In this document: piece after piece, positions 57,733 through 64,000 of the stretch
How positions within the stretch are numbered: the first letter of the stretch is position 1
How the letters are laid out: every line of letters begins with the position of its first letter
NCBI RefSeq assembly: GCF_001456025.1
Contig: NZ_LMTZ01000001.1
Location: 62,001 to 126,000 of the forward strand
Length of the DNA stretch: 64,000 bases
Source: Mastigocoleus testarum BC008
GTDB taxonomy: Bacteria; Cyanobacteriota; Cyanobacteriia; Cyanobacteriales; Nostocaceae
Direction of reading: 5' to 3'
Notes under the pieces: generated by a model
Told to the model about the DNA's origin: nothing
Seen by the model: the letters and a program-made list of their open reading frames with translations, nothing else
The model's database searches: none
Position numbers and translations under genes: made by a program

Positions 57733-58593
57733 ATGGTAGCTACAACATCTGTAAATACTCTCTATAATTTTGTTGAACTTGATATCACCGATCTTGGTCT
57801 TTATCCAGATGGCATTAAAGATATCTGCGAGCGCAAAATAGATGGCTTGATAATACATAATTTCTTCACTCAAAACGAAGTATCCAGTGTTGTTGACAAA
57901 CTAACAAGGAAAGGTGCTTTTCCTGATTCACCATTTGGTGACATCCTGATTTATGGTCCAGCATTGTATGTGTCAGATAAAGATATTGCTCAATATTGCG
58001 AACAAGCAGCACAATTTCGTGATTTCTGCAGCAAACTCTTCAGTGAAGGAAGAGAATTCGAGACTAATTTACAAGAAACATTAAAAGTGATTTCTGGTGG
58101 ACGTCCAGTTGAAGTTCCTCATGCTCCCAACGGTTTACCATATACTCCAACAACAATTCGGGTATTAGAAGAAGAACAATTCATGGGCTGGCACTTTGAA
58201 AATCAGTTTCTGCATTGCACTCCTGGATACCAGCATCTTTTGACCCAGATTGAGCATGAAGATCATTTAAGCTACTTCGCGATGCTCAGCGCTTCAGAAG
58301 TAGGGGGAGATCTTATTCTCTATGATATAGAATGGTCAGACACTGAGTGGCCAGATACTGGAAATAGTGGACGAGAAAGAACAGGCACCGTAGGAGGTAA
58401 ACCAATCCCATCCGTGATGGAAAACTATGACAAAATGTATCTTAATCCATCTCCTGGGGACTTAGTGATTTTTGATGGTGCTCGAATTTTACACCGTGTT
58501 TCTGCTGTAGAAAAAGGTTCCCAGCGCAGAATATCCATAGGCGGATTCTTAGCTTTTTCGAATAATCGTGAAAAACTTTACTACTGGAGTTAA
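57733..58593 (+). CDS. WelO5-family Fe(II)/2-oxoglutarate enzyme with intact HxE site (predicted hydroxylase or desaturase)
   Basis: A 286-residue paralogue of the two HxG enzymes and the one closest overall to WelO5. The motif is WHFENQF with His154 and Glu156, distal His254 (FDGARILHRVS) and Arg266 (RRISIGGF), ending KLYYWS. The Glu should occupy the halide position, so ordinary oxygenation is predicted. An extra segment near 200-235 (WSDTEWPDTGNSGRERTG) lies where WelO5 also has an extended loop. It is translated from a strong ribosome binding site and followed by a hairpin and FAAL. Confidence 0.8.
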   Translation: MVATTSVNTLYNFVELDITDLGLYPDGIKDICERKIDGLIIHNFFTQNEVSSVVDKLTRKGAFPDSPFGDILIYGPALYVSDKDIAQYCEQAAQFRDFCSKLFSEGREFETNLQETLKVISGGRPVEVPHAPNGLPYTPTTIRVLEEEQFMGWHFENQFLHCTPGYQHLLTQIEHEDHLSYFAMLSASEVGGDLILYDIEWSDTEWPDTGNSGRERTGTVGGKPIPSVMENYDKMYLNPSPGDLVIFDGARILHRVSAVEKGSQRRISIGGFLAFSNNREKLYYWS

Positions 58594-58625
58594 TAGCACA
58601 ATACTTATCTAATCCAAAAAAGCTT

Positions 58626-58650
58626 AGAGGCGTTCTATTAGAACGTCTCT
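58626..58650 (+). promoter_or_regulatory. Stem-loop between the HxE enzyme and FAAL genes
   Basis: AGAGGCGTTCT (58626-58636) and AGAACGTCTCT (58640-58650) form an 11-bp stem with one G-U pair and a three-base loop. There is no T-run after it, so it is more likely a processing or stability site, or a weak terminator adjusting expression of FAAL relative to the upstream gene. Confidence 0.45.
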
Positions 58651-58690
58651 AACAGAGAAATACATTACCTTTATTTAGCTAGGTCAAGCT

Positions 58691-60400
58691 ATGTTGGAAG
58701 AAACTTCTAATTTAGTAGAAATTTTAACTAAACGAGCACTCTATCAACCAGAGCAGAGAGCTTACACCTTTATCCAAAATGGAGAGTTGGAGTCGGGTTC
58801 TTTAACTTATCAACAATTGGACAGACAAGCACGGGCAATTGCAGCAAAACTACAAAGCTATGGAGCGGTAGGAAAAAGAGCTCTACTTTTGTATCCACCG
58901 GGCTTAGAATTTATATCAGCCTTTTTCGGATGTTTATATGCTGGAGTTGTTGCTATACCAGCTTATCCCCCTCGCCCGAACCAGTCAATCAACAGACTGA
59001 AGGCTATAGTTACAGATGCACAATCTAGTTTTGCTTTAACTACTACCAATTCTTTGGCCAATATAGAAGATAAATGCGCCCAATATCCAGAGCTAGCTTT
59101 ACTAAATTGGGTCAACACCGATAAAATTGACAATAAATTTGCTGCATCATGGCAGGAACCCAAAGTAAATAATAATACTCTCGCCTTTCTTCAGTATACT
59201 TCAGGGTCTACTGGAATCCCCAAAGGAGTCATGGTAAGCCATGGTAATTTATTACACAATTGTCGCGATCTTGATTTAGGATGGAAGCATACAGAAAACA
59301 GTGTAATCGTTAGCTGGTTACCAACTTTTCATGATATGGGACTCATTTACGGCATTATCGAGCCATTATATAAAGCATGTCCCTGTTATCTAATGTCGCC
59401 ACTATCTTTTGTGATGAAACCTTTTAGATGGTTGCAGGCGATCTCGCGTTATCAAGGGACTCATAGTGGCGCACCAAATTTTGCCTATGAGCTTTGCGTG
59501 CGCAAAATCACACCAGAACAGCGAGCAAGTTTGGACCTCAGTACTTGGTGTATGGCATTAAATGGCTCAGAGCCAGTTAGGGCAGACATTCTTAAGAAGT
59601 TTGCAGAAACTTTCAAGCCTTGTGGTTTTAATCAGAATGCTTTCTGTCCTGGTTACGGATTGGCTGAAGCAACCTTGAAGGTAGCTGCCGTGCGACACAA
59701 TCACGCACCAAATTTATACAGAGTTCGGTCAGATGCACTGCAACAAAATCAAGTTGAAGAAATCACCAGTGAAGATAATAGTCAAATTTTGGTAGGATGT
59801 GGATGGAGTGAAATTGATACTAAGATTGTTATAGTAAATCCTGATACTTTATTAAAGTGTGAGTCTGAAGAAATCGGAGAAATTTGGGTGTCAGGTAAGA
59901 CGGTTGCTCAAGGATACTGGCAGCGACCTGAAGAAACAAAGCATACTTTTCAAGCTTATATTGCAAATACTGGAGAAGGGCCATTTCTACGCACAGGCGA
60001 TCTAGGTTTTATTAGGAATCTCGATCTAATAGTCACAGGACGTCTCAAGGATGTAATTATTATCGAAGGTCGCAATCACTATCCCCAAGATATTGAATTA
60101 ACAGTTGAGGCAAGCCATCCTGGATTGCGTTGTAATTCTGGTGCGGCGTTTACTGTTGAAACTAATGGCAAACAACGCCTAGTTGTCGTTCAGGAAGTAG
60201 AACGAAGTTATTTGCGAGATATTAATATCAAGCAAGTAATTGCAGATATCTGTCAATCTGTAGCAACAGAACACGATCTTCGGATTCATAGAGTGGTATT
60301 AGTCAAAACTGGAAGTATTCCCAAGACTTCTAGTGGCAAAATTCAGCGCAAAGCTTGTCGTGCTAATTTTCTCAACCAAACTTTGGTGCCATTGGGTTAA
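58691..60400 (+). CDS. Fatty acyl-AMP ligase (FAAL)
   Basis: A 569-residue adenylate-forming enzyme. Motifs: YTSGSTGIPKGVMVSHGN (P-loop A3), WLPTFHDMGLIYGIIEPLYK, PGYGLAEATLKVA (A5), and LRTGDLGFIRNLDLIVTGRL then KDVIIIEGRNHYPQDIE, typical of FAAL rather than acyl-CoA ligases. The ligase makes acyl-AMP and passes the acyl group to an ACP. The only carrier in the window is at the C terminus of the next gene, 140 bases downstream, which is the likely acceptor. FAAL genes start lipid-primed polyketide and lipopeptide pathways in cyanobacteria. Confidence 0.93.
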   Translation: MLEETSNLVEILTKRALYQPEQRAYTFIQNGELESGSLTYQQLDRQARAIAAKLQSYGAVGKRALLLYPPGLEFISAFFGCLYAGVVAIPAYPPRPNQSINRLKAIVTDAQSSFALTTTNSLANIEDKCAQYPELALLNWVNTDKIDNKFAASWQEPKVNNNTLAFLQYTSGSTGIPKGVMVSHGNLLHNCRDLDLGWKHTENSVIVSWLPTFHDMGLIYGIIEPLYKACPCYLMSPLSFVMKPFRWLQAISRYQGTHSGAPNFAYELCVRKITPEQRASLDLSTWCMALNGSEPVRADILKKFAETFKPCGFNQNAFCPGYGLAEATLKVAAVRHNHAPNLYRVRSDALQQNQVEEITSEDNSQILVGCGWSEIDTKIVIVNPDTLLKCESEEIGEIWVSGKTVAQGYWQRPEETKHTFQAYIANTGEGPFLRTGDLGFIRNLDLIVTGRLKDVIIIEGRNHYPQDIELTVEASHPGLRCNSGAAFTVETNGKQRLVVVQEVERSYLRDINIKQVIADICQSVATEHDLRIHRVVLVKTGSIPKTSSGKIQRKACRANFLNQTLVPLG

Positions 60401-60540
60401 GTGTAAAAATAACCAGTTATTCAGTTTCAGAGAAACTACAGAGAATTATATAAACATTTTCCAGATAAATATTTTCCAGAACATAAATACTGTAATTACG
60501 AATAAGTATACAAAATTCATATAACAGGAGAAATTAATTT

Positions 60541-62007
60541 ATGCTTACTGATGCTCAAATTAAACACTTCCAAGAAAAGGGATGGGTTGGTCCAATAGAT
60601 ATCTTCTCGCCTGGAGAAATTACTAAAGTCAGAGAATGCTTAGAAAATAATCATAAAATGATAGTAGAAGCCAACGGTCAGGAGATTATGGGTTTCTACA
60701 ATAACGTACTTAATATTGAAACTCCCCGCGACCATCATCTATTTTATGAACCATTAGCAAATATGTTCAGGCATCCCGATCTGATTTCGCGACTAAATCA
60801 GATTGCTGGTTTAGATTTATTGCTTTGGTATACCAATGTGTTTTGTAAAATGCCAGGACAAGGTGAAATAAAATGGCATCAAGCAATAGAGTTTTATACT
60901 TCCAGTGATATTGACTTTGAAAAGAAAACACTGGTTTATTCTCCAGATGATCGAGATCCCGTAAACTTAACAGTATGGGTCGCTTTAGAAGATTCAGACC
61001 GCGAAAATGGCTGCATGCGTTTTGCGAATGGTTCCCATAGGAAAGAATTTGAAATATTACAAGGAAGCATTCCTGCAGAAGAAGGGGTGTTTGCTGGGAT
61101 TAGTGCCCATAAAACTGTTTGGCAAAGAAAGCAAGAATACTCATTATCATACGATTTTGATGAAAATGACTGGGAAATAGAAGAAGTACCCGTAAAAGCA
61201 GGTCAAGTAGTAATTTTTACAGAGAGAGTAATGCATAGTTCTTTGCCAAACCATTCAGATCGACGGCGGATGGCAATTATTGGACGTTATATTCGTCCAC
61301 ATACTAAGGTTTATCCCTATAGACTCAAAGGGGATTTTATTGATGAGAATGGACATAACATCAAAAGACATTTTAATATTTTAGTCTCTGGACGCGATCG
61401 CTATGAATACAATGTTGTTAGAGATAAGCATGATTTAGATGAAACAGAAGTTAAATTTCAAGTTACATCTAATTTGATTCGTTTCGGTCGCGTCGAAATT
61501 CCAGAAGATAAACGTAAGTTAGAGATTTACGGTCTCGAGAAACAGGCCATTGAAGGTGATTGTCAAGAGCAGGAAATAAATCCCATCTTACATCCCCGCA
61601 AGTATATTGAGTGGCAAGCTTGGAATCAATTTAAAGGTATCAGCCGTGAGAAAGCGATGAAAATGTACTGCGAACTTGTAAGTACATTGCCCAGAAAAGA
61701 TACTCAAGTTTCGACAGCTAATAATATTGACGTAGCAAGAAAAGTACGCAAAGGACAATTAACAGTAGCGAGTATTCAAAATTGGTTAACATCTTATTTG
61801 GCTGAGCTATTAGAGATTGACGTTGATGAAATAGAAGAAAATACCCCTTTTGAACGCTATGGTTTATCCTCCTCTGAAGCTATCACTTTGATTAGCGATT
61901 TAGGAGATTGGCTTGGGTGCGAGCTTCCTCCGACCTTATTTTATAGCTACTCGACGATTGGAACTGTGGCTGAATATTTATGCCAAGCTTCGCTAGCAAA
62001 AGTGTAA
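60541..62007 (+). CDS. SyrB2-like non-heme iron enzyme (HxA site) fused to ACBP-like and ACP domains
   Basis: 488 residues in three parts. Part 1 (about 1-300) is PhyH/SyrB2-like: IKWHQAIEFY gives His113 and Ala115 (Ala replaces Asp as in SyrB2), then VNLTVWVALEDSDRENGCMR, distal His232 in ERVMHSSLPNH, and Arg near 241-243. Part 2 (about 303-388) reads like an acyl-CoA-binding protein: YGLEKQAIEGDCQ, then KYIEWQAWNQFKGISREKAM. Part 3 (about 405-482) is an ACP with YGLSSSEAITL, Ser444 for phosphopantetheine. Predicted: halogenation of an acyl chain on its own carrier. The ribosome binding site is ACAGGAGAAA. Confidence 0.82.
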   Translation: MLTDAQIKHFQEKGWVGPIDIFSPGEITKVRECLENNHKMIVEANGQEIMGFYNNVLNIETPRDHHLFYEPLANMFRHPDLISRLNQIAGLDLLLWYTNVFCKMPGQGEIKWHQAIEFYTSSDIDFEKKTLVYSPDDRDPVNLTVWVALEDSDRENGCMRFANGSHRKEFEILQGSIPAEEGVFAGISAHKTVWQRKQEYSLSYDFDENDWEIEEVPVKAGQVVIFTERVMHSSLPNHSDRRRMAIIGRYIRPHTKVYPYRLKGDFIDENGHNIKRHFNILVSGRDRYEYNVVRDKHDLDETEVKFQVTSNLIRFGRVEIPEDKRKLEIYGLEKQAIEGDCQEQEINPILHPRKYIEWQAWNQFKGISREKAMKMYCELVSTLPRKDTQVSTANNIDVARKVRKGQLTVASIQNWLTSYLAELLEIDVDEIEENTPFERYGLSSSEAITLISDLGDWLGCELPPTLFYSYSTIGTVAEYLCQASLAKV

Positions 62008-62025
62008 GTAAAGAGGAGTATTGTC

Positions 62026-64000
62026 ATGGAATCGATCGCAATTATAGGTTTAGGCTGCCGTTTCCCTGATGCTAATAATCCAGAAGCATTTTGGAACTTG
62101 CTGGAGAAGGGAACAGATGCCATATCTGAAGTTCCCCCCGAACGCTTTGACATAGATAGATTTTACGATTTAGAGCAGGGAAAACCGGGAAAAATGAATA
62201 CCCGTTGGGGGGGTTTTTTACGAGATGTAGATTCTTTTGATGCTGAGTTTTTTAATATTTCTCCCCGGGAAGCAGAGCATATGGATCCCCAGCAACGATT
62301 GCTGCAAGAAGTTGCTTGGGGGGCTTTAGAAGATGCTGGGATTGCTCCATACAATTTATCAGGTACCGATACAGGTGTTTTTATTGGCATCGGTAACACA
62401 GATTATACAAGGATTCTATGTAAGAATATAGATAATATAGATGCTTATAATGCTACTGGTGGAGCTCTAAGTATTGCCGCGAATCGTCTATCTTATCACT
62501 TAAATCTTAAGGGACCCAGTATTGGTCTAGAAACTGCCTGTTCTTCATCTTTAGTCGCAGTTCACCTAGCTTGTCAGAGTTTGCGGAGTGGAGAATCTAA
62601 TCTAGTTATTGCTGGTGGGGTGAATCTCGTTTTATCCCCAGATATGACCGTCACTTTCTCTCAAGCACGGATGATGTCTCCTGATGGTCGTTGTAAAACT
62701 TTTGATGCTAGTGCTAATGGTTATGTGCGCGGAGAGGGCTGTGGTGTAATCATTCTTAAACGCCTATCAGATGCTGTAAAAGATAAAAATCGGATTCTGG
62801 CATTGATTAGAGGTTCGGCAATTAATCAAGACGGTTTGAGTAATGGACTTACCGCCCCCAATGCATTAGCTCAACAAGCCGTTATTCGTAAAGCTTTAGA
62901 GAATGCCAAAGTTGAACCCGCACAAATTAGTTATATCGAAGCTCATGGTACCGGTACGACTTTGGGAGATCCAATAGAAATTGCTTCCATTAAGGCAGTT
63001 TTAATGGAGAATCGTTCCCAGGAGCAACCTTGTGGTATTGGTTCGGTAAAAACTAATATTGGTCATTTAGAAGCCGCTGCCGGAATAGCTGGAATCATCA
63101 AAGTGGTGCTATCTTTGCAACATAAAAAAATTCCACCACATCTTCATCTCAAACAACTGAATCCTTACATTTCTTTGGAAGAAACTCCGATGTTTATTCC
63201 AAAATTCCAGCAGCCCTGGAGTTGTCAGGGAACTCGCTTCGCGGGAGTAAGTGGTTTTAGTTTTGGTGGTACGAATTGCCATATAATTTTGCAAGAGGCA
63301 CCCTTAGAAAATCAAATAAGAGCAAGCACTGAGCGTCCTTTAAATGTTTTGGCACTTTCAGCAAAAACGAAAGAAGCACTAAAACAGCTAGCCCAAAAAT
63401 ATGAAAACTTCTTGGCTTCCAATCCAGAAGTATCTCTAGCAGATGTTTGTTTTACTGCCAATGTAGGACGATCGCATTTTACTCATCGTTTGGCGATCGT
63501 ATCAAAATCAATACCACAATTGGGCCAAAAGTTAAAAGCTTTTACTTCGCAGCAAGAAAATATCGATTCATGCAAGTATAAAACCAATAGTCGAAAGCCA
63601 CCGAAGATAGCTTTTTTATTTACTGGTCAGGGATCTCAGTATTTGGGAATGGGAAGTCAACTCTATCAAACCCAACCAGTTTTCCGCGAAACCATAGACT
63701 ATTGTGATCGCATTTTACGTCCTTACCTAAAAATACCTTTGCTGGAAGTTTTATATCCTGAGAAAACAGAAAATTCCAACTTTTCAGCAATCAATGAGAC
63801 CGTATACACCCAACCAGCTTTATTTGCCTTTGAATACGCACTTTACCAGTTATGGAAATCCTGGGGGATTGAACCAAATGCAGCGATCGGTCACAGTGTT
63901 GGTGAATATGTTGCTGCTTGCATTGCAGGAGTATTTAGTTTAGAAGATGGTTTAAAGCTAATTGCTTCTCGGGCTAGTTTAATGCAAGACTTACCCCGAA
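62026..64000 (+). CDS. Type I polyketide synthase, N-terminal KS-AT part (cut by window end)
   Basis: Frame open from ATG 62026 (AAGAGGAG upstream) through the window edge: 658 codons visible. The ketosynthase has [15 protein letters not shown], active Cys172 in [14 protein letters not shown], His307 in EAHGTGT and His347 in [12 protein letters not shown] linker leads to an acyltransferase with [12 protein letters not shown] and nucleophile Ser624 in [11 protein letters not shown]. The specificity-determining part of AT lies past the edge. It starts 18 bases after the fusion gene, so they are co-transcribed. It should extend the halogenated fatty acyl-ACP. Confidence 0.95.
   Translation, partial: MESIAIIGLGCRFPDANNPEAFWNLLEKGTDAISEVPPERFDIDRFYDLEQGKPGKMNTRWGGFLRDVDSFDAEFFNISPREAEHMDPQQRLLQEVAWGALEDAGIAPYNLSGTDTGVFIGIGNTDYTRILCKNIDNIDAYNATGGALSIAANRLSYHLNLKGPSIGLETACSSSLVAVHLACQSLRSGESNLVIAGGVNLVLSPDMTVTFSQARMMSPDGRCKTFDASANGYVRGEGCGVIILKRLSDAVKDKNRILALIRGSAINQDGLSNGLTAPNALAQQAVIRKALENAKVEPAQISYIEAHGTGTTLGDPIEIASIKAVLMENRSQEQPCGIGSVKTNIGHLEAAAGIAGIIKVVLSLQHKKIPPHLHLKQLNPYISLEETPMFIPKFQQPWSCQGTRFAGVSGFSFGGTNCHIILQEAPLENQIRASTERPLNVLALSAKTKEALKQLAQKYENFLASNPEVSLADVCFTANVGRSHFTHRLAIVSKSIPQLGQKLKAFTSQQENIDSCKYKTNSRKPPKIAFLFTGQGSQYLGMGSQLYQTQPVFRETIDYCDRILRPYLKIPLLEVLYPEKTENSNFSAINETVYTQPALFAFEYALYQLWKSWGIEPNAAIGHSVGEYVAACIAGVFSLEDGLKLIASRASLMQDLPR

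Noticed and set aside
57733..58593. Third WelO5-type protein as another halogenase
   Set aside because: It retains Glu156 in HFE, which should block the halide site, so oxygenation is the better prediction.
60541..62007. Ordinary phytanoyl-CoA hydroxylase annotation
   Set aside because: PhyH hydroxylases have HxD; here the position is Ala115 in WHQA, as in SyrB2, so a plain hydroxylase label would mislead.
1..64000. tRNA, rRNA or known riboswitches
   Set aside because: Reading the spacers on both strands gave no cloverleaf, rRNA-like stretch or recognisable riboswitch. A covariance-model scan would be needed to exclude small RNAs.

Overview
The window reads as chromosomal DNA of a filamentous, probably heterocyst-type (Nostocales-like) cyanobacterium. 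The signs are HIP1 octamers (GCGATCGC and near forms) throughout, cyanobacteria-typical families (DUF1816, DevB/DevC-type export proteins, a cNMP-binding/C39 ABC exporter of HetC layout, PRC-barrel, FAAL), AT-rich spacers and many short dispersed repeats. No rRNA, tRNA or CRISPR array was seen.

Layout. 1-371 is the end of leuD. 1000-8865 is a peptide-export locus: a cNMP/C39-peptidase/ABC fusion, an HlyD-type adaptor, a parvulin-like protein, two nearly identical tandem genes for double-glycine-leader peptides, and a third, unrelated GG-leader peptide on the other strand. 9340-9664 is a MITE-like, repeat-packed element. 10153-46748 is mostly housekeeping and conserved genes: thrC, a DUF389/OmpA-like membrane protein, three MscS-type channels in a row, an internally shortened glycosyltransferase, a group-2 sigma factor, an AbgT transporter, mrnC-rlmB, a STAS-domain anti-sigma antagonist with an apparent ATT start, carA, two retropepsin-like proteases flanking trpD, a secondary EF-G, a two-gene P-loop NTPase/TPR-STAND module, and PPK2. 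Many minisatellites and inverted-repeat elements lie between these genes.

The most unusual part is about 49.7-64.0 kb, a biosynthetic cluster that runs off the right edge. It holds a calycin/lipocalin-like protein, three paralogous WelO5-type Fe(II)/2-oxoglutarate enzymes, a cyclic-peptide-type ABC exporter, DevB and DevC homologues without DevA, a fatty acyl-AMP ligase, a fused PhyH/SyrB2-like enzyme + acyl-CoA-binding-protein-like + acyl carrier protein, and the KS-AT start of a type I polyketide synthase. In two WelO5-type paralogues the metal-binding carboxylate is replaced by Gly (HxG, as in WelO5). In the third it is retained as Glu (HxE). In the PhyH-like fusion it is replaced by Ala (HxA, as in SyrB2). 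The sequence therefore predicts three non-heme iron halogenases of two separate lineages plus one matched non-halogenating paralogue, in one lipid-initiated polyketide pathway.

A plausible route (inference): FAAL activates a fatty acid and loads the ACP at the C terminus of the fusion. The SyrB2-like domain halogenates the tethered acyl chain, the PKS extends it, WelO5-like enzymes halogenate or hydroxylate later or free intermediates, and the ABC/DevBC proteins export the product. Assignments are from reading motifs only; no database search was run.
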